From: Phalacrocorax aristotelis
Lineage: Eukaryota > Chordata > Aves > Suliformes > Phalacrocoracidae
Reading direction: 5' to 3'
Assembly (NCBI RefSeq): GCF_949628215.1
Contig: NC_134277.1
Location: 121,746,963 to 121,810,962 of the forward strand
Length of the DNA: 64,000 bases
The notes under the pieces are model-generated. The model saw nothing but the letters and a program-made list of their open reading frames with translations, was not told where the DNA came from and did not search any database. This document shows positions 58,001-64,000 of this stretch, piece by piece (the first letter of the stretch is position 1; the number at the start of each line of letters is the position of its first letter). The translations under genes and the position numbers were made by a program.

Positions 58001-61000
58001 AAACCGATTATAACTGTTTTTCAGTAATATTTGAAAATAAAAATCAGGGAAAAAAACTAAAAATACCATCTGCAAAAACACTACGTAATAAACACTGTAC
58101 TCAACATGTATCAAATTGTCCATGCACAACCATGAAGATCATTAACTGTCTCCTAAGAAGTTCCAGATAAATATGCAAATGAAAGTCTCCTGTCCTAAAT
58201 TTTCAAAATCATGTAAAATCCTTGCACTACTGGAATTCAAAGCAAAACTCCTGTTCAATCAATGTGAGCAGTACCCATTATGTTTCTAAATCTCATAGTT
58301 ACACAGGTAGCCTTGGAAATGCATAAAGACTTAACAGAAATCCAGTCTTGTATTTTTCCATACTGAATCGATCCTGAACTTCCAGAAAGTAATTCACCAG
58401 ATTATACTTAACAGACTTAAAATGTGATCATCATACGTCTGATCCTATTTCTCTAACCTGCCATAACAAGGACTGGGATGTAACTTGAGAGGTCTTCTAG
58501 TCCAGCACATTCACCTAATGCAGGATCATGTTTAGGAGCCATGCAGGAAGCAGATCAAGTTACCATGAGATAACGAGCCACTGGCTTCCAACTACTTGTG
58601 ATAAAGGACCACGTCAGCAGATTAGAACAGAACACATTATCCAAAACTTTGCTAAAAAAAGGTGTAAGCAACTGTTTAACACTCAATGCTAGATTTTAGA
58701 TCCTCCCTGAGCGAAATCGAACCATTTCTTAAGACTGATAAAACGACTGCTGAATGCCCCCTAGTACCTGTTCCGGCATTTAAATACCCTTATTGACATA
58801 AGTCTGACATAGCACCCACCTTAAATGTGCAGCCAAAACTTATATATTGTCTGTCTTTAAAAGGGCATGCGCGAAGACTAACTGGCTGTTATGCTTTTAC
58901 TCCCACAGTACTCGGACTGCTTCTCAGAGTTCATCTTTTCTAAGCCTCTTAATATTCCTAATGCCATTCTGTGGATTGTAAACTGTGTGCCAAAGCAAGC
59001 AGGACTCATTATTCCAGCTGATACCTGATCAGTACGTCAGCTACAGCAGTATATGTAACCCTTTGACATACCTACGACACTTCACACTTAAGACCTTTTT
59101 TCTCTTTCTTATAACAGCCACAGCATTGCTGATGCATTGATCCCCCCAGATATCCTTTTTTGCAGCCTGTTGTCTCTTATTTTATGTTTGAAATGTTGAT
59201 TTTCTTTCCCCTTAACATTGTACATTGTTTAATGAATTTCTTCATATTGATTTATGGCCGTTATATTCCTTTTTCAAGAACACTTTAAATCATAAGCCTG
59301 TTCTTCCAGGTGCTTTAGGATGACATGAAAATTTTACAAGAGTAACCTCCCTTCTGTTAATTAACAAATGTATTGACCAGCAACGGAGCCAGGACAGAGA
59401 CAGCTCTGTAGGTATGATCCCATTTGATAGAACCTCCTACTTTGTCAGAGAACTCATGATTACTCTTTAATGTGTTTCTATTTTACACTGATTTTATCTT
59501 ACTTACCTCTACCTACTTCACTTACGAGAATGTAGGACAGCATCAGAAGGCTCACTGAAATGAAACCACATTTACTGGCCCCACCTTCTCTGCACAGGGA
59601 GTTACCCTCTAAAAAATGGCTTAAACGATAGAAACAGTGTGGATGTACCAAGATGAAAATGTGGAACCTTAGACCTTAATTTTTAATGTTATCTCTGATT
59701 TTTTAAAATTATTTTTCCAAGGCCTATTCTTTGAGTCAAGCCTCTACAGTTTGTCCTCAGATCTCTTCTGAAAGAGGATAAAGCGTCAAAGATTTCTGGC
59801 TTGGAAAACCTCAGTGCATAGGTGCTGCAGAAAAGTCGATTGAAGGTTGTTTTGCAAGGGAAATCCTAAGACCACAGTGATGAAAAGAGGCAATGGCAAC
59901 AAGAGCTCATCATCAACATTACTGCATTCTGATGAGAAGAGGAGGTTAAAAGTAAAGAATTAAATTCTGCCTTGATTTGTACCCATCACCTGGCTGTCTC
60001 AGAACTGCTTGTTTCCAACAGAAACCCAAACAGATGGAAAAAGGCAGCTGTGTAATTCCATGGGTGCTCCTCTAGAGCTGCAAAATGCTGATCACAGAAA
60101 TATAAAAGTTGGAATGACATAACCTGAGGGCTACAATTGCAGCTGGTTGTAGCATTTTGGCTGTGTCACTCCAGATCCTAGGGAACGGCACAAAATTCGG
60201 CTATCAGCTTATTCTGCTGTACAGTTGCAGCAAAGCACCTGAGCATACACCTGTCCTGAAATCATTACCTGCCCATCTGCCCCACAGACAAGAAGACAGC
60301 AGAATTATCACAGCAGCAATACCCAGGGTTGTGTCTGAACTGTCTCACTGATACATCTCCACCTGTTCTCTGTGTGCTTTTGAGCAGAGAAAGGAAAACA
60401 ATCTCTGAATCGCCATTAACATGCAGAATGAATGGGAATAGATTTGTAAAGTGAAATGGCTAGCCCTAAGGATCCGATGTCCATGCTATAAGGATTTCAG
60501 AAGGTTTTACACTGAACTTGTTCCAGTACGATACCATGGACTGAATATAGTGGGTGTACTTGTGCGTTCCTAGTATATCTGGTTTAGGTTCACTCAAAGG
60601 GAACGCATTTTGTGCGCTCTGGGGTCACTCCGTGATGTAAACCAAAGCTTGGTAATTGGGGAAAACTTGCTTTAAAAGCATGGACCTAGTGATTCTAAAG
60701 GCTGCTGACGTCTTTGCATTCATTAGGTCTGCCATTCCCTTTGCAAAGAACTGCACTGGTTTTGTTGCCAAGACCCTCCTCCAGCTGCAAACAGGAGACA
60801 GACAGTGGCCGAGACATACAATTGCAGCATTCATGGCAGAGAAATTAGTTCAGCTGTGTGAAAATTTTGAAAATTGAGCAGTATTTTTTTCAGGCCAAAT
60901 TTACCTTTACAAAACAGAGTTGATTACACAAATGACTCTTTTAAGCTGCATTACAATCAGCTCAGCAGATAAATTGTGCAAAGTGCAGAGTGTATTAAGC

Positions 61001-63277
61001 CACTGATACTAGTGCAAGTGTAATGCTGCAATGTGATGCACAACAGAGAGTTGGATGCCTCTACCTAGTCTCCTGGGCATGCTTCAGGTCTGGAAGCAAT
61101 ATGTTGCTTTAGCTCAATATTGAACGTGCGCTAATAAATCCTTCCACAGATTATCAACCCATGTATCCCTCCACCGTATCCTAGAGCTGGGTCCACCCAG
61201 GTGTCTGTAGGCAACAGACTACAGAAATAGCCAGGTGGTTGTAAAAAAGACCTAACTCATGTCTGCCAGGCACTGTAAGCTGAGTTCAGCGCCAGTCCTG
61301 TTGGCAGCAAAAGTGGCAGCAATCTCCTCAGCAGGGCCGGGAAGCTGGAAGAGCAGGATGAGGCGAGGGGCTAGGCGGAAGGGGATAATCGAGGAGACAG
61401 CAGCCAGAGGGCAATAACAGGTTGAAGAGCATGTCTCAGGCCTGGGAGGTGGTGAGAACAAAGCTGTGGTTGTAGTAGCAGCCCTGGGCATGGGAGGGTG
61501 AAGTGAGGAGGTGGGGAGGAGATTGTGGCAGTGATTAGTGTCTCCTCGCCTCTGCTTTTGCATTTTTGGAGGACTTTAACCCATTGTGAGCAACACTTCA
61601 GGAACCAGTAGACCTGCCATCACCTGCCATGTCCTCCTGCAACCCGGAGGACCAGGAAGGCGTTGCGGATACCCCACCAGTTTGGCAGCACTGGCCTCTC
61701 ATGGCTATGCTTCTCTGGGCGTAACCTGTGTCATTTGGATGTATTTATTTCCAGGATGCCCCAGTCCCGAGTCACCTCAGATAATAGAGAACTGACTATT
61801 TCACGTCACCTTTCTAAAACCTGTACTTACCATAGTTTTCCAGAACATGGTTGAACAGATACTTCTCAAGTGCGCTGGCTGATTCCTAGAGTTAAAAAAA
61901 ACGACCTAACACATTTTCTGGCCTTTGCAATTTTCCCAAGAAACCAAAGTAATTTTAATATATTCAACTGAAATGTTTTGATATGTGATTCTGTCTTTTG
62001 GCAATCATTTGCCCTCATAAGGAGTACACAATTATTACAAGTTTTTTTAAAAAAATCTTATTTTGATTCTCCCCATCTGCATTTGTTTGCAGCCACTTTC
62101 ATTCAAGTGGTAAAGAAGAATGCAATACAAGACTTCCATGTATTTGTACTACAAACTCAAATATTTTAGGCAAGTTACTTAAATAATAGTGTCTGTTTAT
62201 GCTAAAAATAGCTTTCCATTTTGCCTCTGGTGATCTGAGTCGAGACTGCGGCTCCTGTTGTTCAAGCACAGGCCTGTGCAACTTATGCCCAGTGGCCAGG
62301 TGCAGCCTGCAGCATGTTTTATCCCACTCACACTGGAGACATACAAGCAGGTCGTTCAACAAGCTGCTGCAACCAACAAGTTCCTAGTAAGTAACCTGGA
62401 GCAGGCTCTTGAAACCACAACTACTCCACCATCATCCACCCTGCAGAGAGCCTGCAGAACCCCTGGCCCGGGGAAGTGACAAGCTTGGTAGGAGCTGGGA
62501 GAAGCTGAACACCCTGGCTGGAGGCCAGGCTGGGAGGGTGGGGGGTAAAAGCAGGAAGGCAAGAGGCATGGGGAGCGCAGGGTAGGGGCTGCTTTGGGAA
62601 ACTGAACCTAAAATAAAAGCTGGTGGAATCCGTCCCCCATGCCTGTAACAGGGAGCGGGGTGAGGGTGTGTGAATGGGGTGGCACAGCCCATCTCAGACA
62701 CCTGCACCTCAACTAAAGCAAATGTGGACAACCTGCAACGTTGTGGGAACAAAACCCAGGTTTCTCCTAAGTCTGCAACATAACGTTGGTAAATCAAAAT
62801 ATCTAATGATCCACCCATTCATCTGAATTCTGCAGGCCTGTTATTTGCAAACATGAGGTTTACTTCCAGTTATTTGAAGTAAGCTTTTTTCCTGGCTTTC
62901 CTATTTCTTAAAGCCAAAGCATCCCTGCGTATGAAGAATTCGCACGCGGCCAGACAAGCACCACCGGCGCGCGCTTTCTTACAGAAATACCGATTTTACA
63001 CCCAGCCAGCGTTTCTTTAAAACGTGCAAGGCTTTTAAAGATGTTGCTCCTCACTTAAACCCCCGGTAACGCTGTTTCCACCGAGACCTGCCACTTCGCA
63101 CGCACCCCCAGCTCCCGTCCCCACGCTCTCTCGACCTGAGCAAGACCCCGGCCAGCCTCCCGCCGCCCCCGGAAGCCCCGACGCGCCGCTGAGCCCCCCC
63201 CCCGCCCAGCCCCCCGTTACCTTGTAGTGGCGGAAGCCGTCCAGCTGCCGGCCGCTGACATACCGACACCGCCACAT
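7034..63277 (-). CDS. SELENOI-like: Ethanolaminephosphotransferase 1-like (SELENOI paralogue), 10 coding exons
   Basis: Seen: ten exons on the minus strand with consensus GT/AG sites and consistent phases join to a 388-residue protein (367 residues through exon 9 plus 21 in exon 10). It aligns along its whole length with vertebrate SELENOI/EPT1, starting with a YVS..QL.GF..YK motif and ending in the same H-x-x-I-Y-x-F-S-L tail. The CDP-alcohol phosphotransferase motif D-x2-D-G-x2-A-R-x8-G-x3-D-x3-D is intact at residues 104-129. Hydrophobic runs suggest about ten membrane spans. Known for the family: a Mg/Mn-dependent ER/Golgi membrane enzyme that transfers phosphoethanolamine from CDP-ethanolamine to diacylglycerol, the last step of the Kennedy pathway. 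Inferred: it is a paralogue and not SELENOI itself, because many positions differ from the highly conserved SELENOI and because the frame stops at the TGA that aligns with the Sec codon. Substrate preference (ethanolamine, choline or other) cannot be read from sequence. Confidence 0.93.
7100..8281 (-). other. Intron 9 of the SELENOI-like gene
   Basis: Bounded by donor GTGAGT and acceptor TTTCTCTTTAG. It contains a perfect 20-bp palindrome (7518-7537) and an A-rich run near 8168-8180. Nothing else recognised. Confidence 0.8.
8282..8464 (-). CDS. SELENOI-like: SELENOI-like exon 9 (residues 307-367)
   Basis: 183 nt, acceptor TTTTGCTCTGACAG, donor GTGAGT, phase 0 to 0. It encodes the conserved ICQMSSTR block, two membrane spans (about 322-341 and 346-360), and ends HVHYGVCV against SELENOI HIHYGVRV. 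GC content is clearly higher than in the flanking introns. Confidence 0.93.
9638..9754. repeat. AT-rich low-complexity block (TA)n
   Basis: About 117 bp made almost only of A and T, with TATATA runs broken by AATT steps. It can fold back on itself. Confidence 0.9.
10445..10476 (+). repeat. (TG)n microsatellite
   Basis: TG dinucleotide run with one interruption (TATG) in the second half. Likely length-polymorphic. Confidence 0.92.
10522..10618 (+). repeat. Two-copy tandem duplication of about 50 bp
   Basis: The unit CTTTTAAAATGTTATAAATT through ACATTTTTAATGC is followed at once by a second, slightly changed copy ending ACATTTTTAATTC. The copies differ by a few substitutions and small indels. 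Confidence 0.8.
12040..12220 (-). CDS. SELENOI-like: SELENOI-like exon 8 (residues 246-306)
   Basis: 181 nt, acceptor TTTATTTACAG, donor GTAAGT, phase 2 to 0. It encodes a cytosolic loop ([10 protein letters not shown] against SELENOI TLKLNSVYEA), a membrane span at about 262-281, then a loop and another span. It shares S-P-x-x-I-L and M-V-G-x-A-F-x-N with SELENOI. Confidence 0.92.
12221..13920 (-). other. Intron 7 of the SELENOI-like gene
   Basis: Bounded by the exon 7 donor GTAAGT and the exon 8 acceptor TTTATTTACAG. No repeat or other gene recognised. Confidence 0.75.
13921..13969 (-). CDS. SELENOI-like: SELENOI-like exon 7, micro-sized (residues 230-246)
   Basis: A 49-nt exon with acceptor TTTTCTCTTCCAG and donor GTAAGT, phase 1 to 2. 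It encodes [16 protein letters not shown], which aligns with SELENOI GCALCVTLPMSLLNFF. It is too short to show as a long reading frame. It is placed by phase, by the splice sites and by the need to bridge exons 6 and 8. Confidence 0.87.
16984..17062. repeat. AT/CA-rich low-complexity tract
   Basis: ATATAT runs alternate with ACACAC and end in GCATGTGTGTG. Confidence 0.8.
23129..23148 (+). repeat. (A)20 homopolymer
   Basis: Twenty consecutive A. There is no clear retrocopy body upstream, so I call it simple repeat and not a retroposon tail. Confidence 0.9.
24283..24391 (-). CDS. SELENOI-like: SELENOI-like exon 6 (residues 194-230)
   Basis: 109 nt, acceptor CTTTTTATATAG, donor GTAAGT, phase 0 to 1. 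It encodes a membrane span, the [14 protein letters not shown] block (SELENOI: AVVGVEAW-x-x-PFLF), and the start of the next span. Confidence 0.92.
24392..32420 (-). other. Intron 5 of the SELENOI-like gene
   Basis: Contains one MIR/L2-like relic (30940-31130). The rest is unique-looking AT-rich sequence without recognisable genes. Confidence 0.75.
30940..31130 (+). repeat. Ancient MIR/L2-like SINE/LINE relic
   Basis: Text such as TTATTACCATTATTTCCCAG followed by ATGGGAAAACAGTGACAGAGGCAGAGGTCACT matches the general shape of the MIR/L2 3' region (CCCATTTTACAGATGGGGAA, then ACTGAGGCACAGAG and a GGTCAC box). Strongly diverged. Identification by eye only. Confidence 0.5.
32421..32689 (-). CDS. 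SELENOI-like: SELENOI-like exon 5, catalytic motif (residues 104-193)
   Basis: 269 nt, long pyrimidine tract and acceptor TTCTAG, donor GTAAGT, phase 1 to 0. It holds the whole CDP-alcohol phosphotransferase signature: D104, D107, G108, A111, R112, G121, D125 and D129, read as [10 protein letters not shown] then [11 protein letters not shown]. By family knowledge the aspartates bind the two metal ions and the last one acts in catalysis. Further on it has the conserved SHWEKYNTG and [11 protein letters not shown] blocks of SELENOI. A second AG lies 9 nt into the exon (see findings). I chose the upstream AG because it keeps D104 and matches the family length. Confidence 0.94.
32764..32820. repeat. 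AT-rich tract (TATATAACA)n-like
   Basis: Several imperfect copies of TATATAACATATATA in 57 bp, about 75 bp from the exon 5 acceptor on the intron side. Confidence 0.75.
33299..33936 (+). mobile_element. CR1 LINE fragment, 5'-truncated, 3' end present
   Basis: The frame at 33314-33790 reads [20 protein letters not shown], then [20 protein letters not shown] and [16 protein letters not shown], which is the C-terminal part of the CR1 reverse-transcriptase ORF2. A frameshift after RLEQSA ends the frame early. The 3' end GGTCTTCTCCAACCTAAATG then GTCCTATGATTCTA is the usual CR1 tail. Non-functional because of truncation. It lies antisense to the host gene. Confidence 0.93.
37338..37412 (-). CDS. 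SELENOI-like: SELENOI-like exon 4 (residues 79-103)
   Basis: 75 nt, acceptor ATTTATTTCAG, donor GTAAAG, phase 1 to 1. It encodes a short lumenal loop ending VPTWVW, then a membrane span ending FCAYAL directly before the catalytic motif. SELENOI has VPDWVW and FVAYTL at the same places. The codon for the first catalytic aspartate is split over the exon 4/5 junction. Confidence 0.9.
   Translation of the reverse strand, partial: VPVLDLFPRGCGCSVLLPPFVLML
37413..39499 (-). other. Intron 3 of the SELENOI-like gene
   Basis: Nothing recognisable apart from the flanking splice sites. Confidence 0.75.
39500..39608 (-). CDS. SELENOI-like: SELENOI-like exon 3 (residues 43-79)
   Basis: 109 nt, acceptor TTTTTTAACAG, donor GTAAAC, ends in phase 1. 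It encodes [14 protein letters not shown] and then a hydrophobic run (about residues 55-73), the first membrane span. SELENOI has PTWLAPNLITFSGF at this place. Only 24 nt of the exon 5' part precede the conserved W-x-A-P-N motif. Confidence 0.92.
39609..46501 (-). other. Intron 2 of the SELENOI-like gene
   Basis: Contains one CR1 copy (40842-41720). The remainder is AT-rich with no gene recognised. Confidence 0.75.
40842..41720 (-). mobile_element. CR1 LINE fragment, about 0.88 kb
   Basis: On the minus strand it reads [36 protein letters not shown], then [20 protein letters not shown] in another frame, the C-terminal half of CR1 ORF2. The element ends in TCCAACCCATACCATTCTGTGATT, typical of CR1. 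It is truncated at 41720 inside the reverse transcriptase and broken by frameshifts. It lies in the same orientation as the host gene. Confidence 0.93.
46502..46570 (-). CDS. SELENOI-like: SELENOI-like exon 2 (residues 20-42)
   Basis: 69 nt, phase 0 to 0, acceptor TTTTTCCTCACAG and donor GTAAGA. It begins [10 protein letters not shown], the near-invariant SELENOI block before the first membrane span, and continues with a VYIMQPIWN segment that corresponds to SELENOI LYVMHPFWN. Confidence 0.93.
50291..50412 (+). repeat. Purine-rich (GA/AAAG) tract
   Basis: About 120 bp of nearly pure A and G, such as GGTGAGGGGTGGGGGGAAGG then AGTAAGAAAAGTAAAAG. Low complexity, with potential for triplex formation. 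Confidence 0.75.
51403..51500 (+). repeat. Ancient MIR/L2-like relic
   Basis: ATTATCATCTCCATTGTATA followed by GACTGCAGCACAGAAGGGCT and GTGATTCACCC resembles the MIR/L2 3' block (ATTATCATCCCCATTTTACA, then ACTGAGGCACAGAGAGG). Heavily diverged, judged by eye. Confidence 0.42.
53407..53988 (+). mobile_element. Solo LTR of an avian ERVL-like endogenous retrovirus
   Basis: 582 bp starting TGTCATGGTTTGAGCTGGGA and ending GGGGCTGAACCACGACA, with TG...CA ends. It is flanked by a 5-bp target-site duplication with one mismatch (AACGT at 53402-53406, AACAT at 53989-53993). The pattern, including the ATTATT-rich middle and the CTTATCTCAACCCACAAGTT block, fits a common avian ERVL-type LTR. A decayed TATA-like stretch (CAGTATGTTAACTGGG near 53668) supports plus orientation. 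No internal retroviral genes lie beside it, so it arose by LTR-LTR recombination. Confidence 0.88.
55166..55845 (-). mobile_element. CR1 LINE fragment, older and diverged
   Basis: On the plus strand it begins GGATCACAGAATCATGGG, then AGGTCTCTAGTCCTACC, CTTTTATCCAGCTGGGTCTT and ACTGGACACAATATTCTACA, the reverse complement of a CR1 3' region and ORF2 end. It has many more mismatches than the copies at 33 and 41 kb. The inner boundary near 55845 is approximate. Confidence 0.82.
56922..57262 (+). mobile_element. CR1 LINE fragment, strongly 5'-truncated
   Basis: Begins CGCTCTCTACAACTACCTGA, the LYNYLKGGC part of CR1 ORF2, and runs to the 3' tail GATGATCCTGGAGGTCTTTT with GATTCTGAGATTCTGTGG. About 340 bp remain. 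Non-coding because of truncation and frameshifts. Confidence 0.92.
58450..59490 (-). mobile_element. Ancient CR1/L3-like LINE relic
   Basis: Scattered blocks on the plus strand follow the order of an inverted CR1/L3: AGGTCTTCTAGTCCAGCAC (3' end), TCATCTTTTCTAAGCCTCTT, TATTCCAGCTGATACCTGAT, CAGATATCCTTTTTTGCAGC, GCCAGGACAGAGACAGCTCT and ACCTCCTACTTTGTCAGAGA. Collinear but heavily mutated, with unclear ends. Confidence 0.6.
61831..61885 (-). other. Candidate 55-nt cassette (poison) exon in intron 1
   Basis: A T-rich tract and acceptor TTTTTTTAACTCTAG are followed by 55 open nucleotides ([18 protein letters not shown] plus one base) and a perfect donor GTAAGT. It does not align to SELENOI. Its length is not a multiple of three, so inclusion after exon 1 would shift exon 2 into a frame that meets TAA at the end of exon 2. 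Confidence 0.35.
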
Positions 63278-63680
63278 CGCCGCGCCGGCAGGGAGGGAGG
63301 GACGGACGGAGGGAGGGAGGCAGCGGGGCCGGGGGCGGGCGGCTCCCCGGCCGCGCCCCTCGGGCTGGGCCCTGCCCTCCGCGTCCTGTGGCGTGGGGGT
63401 GCGTGGCGCCGGGGTGCCCCGCAGCGCCGGGCGGTGGGCGTTCCCCCGGGGGCGGCTCCCGCCCGCCCACGCCTGTGGGAGCGGGCGTTTGCCCGTGGGT
63501 CCCTGCGGCCCGGCCCGGGTACCAGCCCGCCATGGGCCTCTGTTAGAAACCCTGGACTCCGTGCCGGTGCTCGGTACCGGGGACAGGCTGCGGCAGCCTC
63601 CCCCCGGCCACAGCCAGCCCTAACCCAAGTGCCGCTGCAGCGTCAGGCCCCGAATCTGTTTTTCTGCTTAAAGGTGTGTT
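62930..63680 (-). promoter_or_regulatory. CpG island promoter and 5' UTR of the SELENOI-like gene
   Basis: Strong rise in G+C and CpG around exon 1, with GGGCGGG-type Sp1-like boxes at about 63320-63345 and a GGAGG/GGACG purine repeat just upstream of the ATG. No TATA box was seen, which fits a housekeeping promoter. The exact transcription start cannot be placed from sequence alone. Plus-strand reading frames in this block look like by-products of the high GC. Confidence 0.75.
63221..63277 (-). CDS. SELENOI-like: SELENOI-like exon 1 (residues 1-19)
   Basis: Encodes [19 protein letters not shown], matching the SELENOI N-terminus (YVS..QL.GF..YK). The start ATG is preceded by GCGGCG, so position -3 is a purine. 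The exon ends in AAG followed by donor GTAACG, phase 0. It sits in a CpG island, as expected for a first exon. Confidence 0.92.
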
Positions 63681-63791
63681 AAAAATGCCGTGTTTATAGT
63701 ACGTGCAAAGACGTGCCTGTGAAGACAGTACACAAACCAATGTTACTTAAGTACCGTCTTTTAGAAACAGGTGATACTGAGGATTAAAGAT

Positions 63792-63923
63792 TTTATTGGC
63801 ATTCCTTTCCAGCAACAACGTGCCTCTCACATCTGTTTCTTAAAACACCTGCGCTGGAGCACTTTGCCCCACACCAGCCTGCAGTCCATCCTGTACCTTC
63901 TGATTCCCAGGGAAGAGAGGCAC
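63792..63923 (-). other. Possible terminal exon and AATAAA of an upstream minus-strand gene
   Basis: On the minus strand a good acceptor (CTGGTCTTTTGCCTACACAG) at 63924 is followed by a short open frame and then AATAAA at 63797-63792. One frame reads RMDCRLVWGKVLQRRCFKKQ before a TGA at 63829-63827; another stops with TAA at 63842-63840. The product is not recognised and no further exon lies inside the window to test the phase. Confidence 0.3.
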
Positions 63924-64000
63924 CTGTGTAGGCAAAAGACCAGAAAACATCAGGAGTAATGTTTCAGCTGCAAATCCATTTCAGCATATGGCACGACACC

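Larger units (their letters stand above)
46571..63220 (-). other. Intron 1 of the SELENOI-like gene
   Basis: The longest intron (16.6 kb) and the main repeat sink: a MIR-like relic, a solo LTR, two younger CR1 fragments, an ancient CR1 relic, a purine-rich tract and a candidate poison exon are listed separately. GC-richer patches without recognised content lie at about 52850-53140, 61250-61720 and 62400-62750. Confidence 0.75.

Noticed and set aside
63227-63682. 151-codon plus-strand reading frame in the CpG island
   Set aside because: Composition follows the local GC content, with no splice or family support. It is the shadow of exon 1 and its 5' region.
1-64000. CRISPR arrays, bacterial operons or prophage
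   Set aside because: No direct repeats with spacers, no dense coding and no Shine-Dalgarno pattern. The window is plainly vertebrate.

Overview
The window reads as a bird genome. It is AT-rich and intron-dominated, and it carries CR1 LINE fragments of several ages, a solo LTR of an avian ERVL-like retrovirus, and old MIR/L2-like relics. There are no prokaryotic features: almost every long reading frame is chance, and real coding sequence shows only as short exons with proper splice sites.

The main content is one gene on the minus strand that fills about 56 kb, from a CpG-island promoter near 63.3 kb to a polyadenylation signal near 6.97 kb. I rebuilt ten coding exons (63277-63221, 46570-46502, 39608-39500, 37412-37338, 32689-32421, 24391-24283, 13969-13921, 12220-12040, 8464-8282 and 7099-7034). 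All splice phases fit and give a 388-residue protein. It is a divergent paralogue of SELENOI/EPT1 (ethanolaminephosphotransferase 1), the enzyme that joins CDP-ethanolamine to diacylglycerol to make phosphatidylethanolamine. The complete CDP-alcohol phosphotransferase motif is in exon 5, with its four aspartates at residues 104, 107, 125 and 129. The TGA that ends the frame falls exactly where SELENOI has its selenocysteine codon, and the 3' UTR looks too short for a SECIS element. This paralogue therefore seems to have turned the Sec codon into a plain stop.

Left edge (1 to about 3.4 kb): the 3' end of a plus-strand gene I could not identify, running convergently towards the SELENOI-like gene. 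It has two candidate C-terminal coding pieces (1-75 and 403-474) and a probable long 3' UTR. From 3.4 to 6.9 kb lies the spacer between the two gene ends. Right edge (63.7-64.0 kb): a possible terminal exon with AATAAA of another minus-strand gene lying upstream.

The introns hold the repeats: an AT-rich block, a TG microsatellite and a short tandem duplication in intron 8; CR1 copies at 33.3, 40.8, 55.2 and 56.9 kb; an ancient CR1/L3-like relic at 58.5-59.5 kb; and the solo LTR at 53.4 kb. Two splice features deserve attention: a tandem acceptor at exon 5 that could delete a catalytic aspartate, and a 55-nt pseudo-exon in intron 1 that would act as a poison exon.
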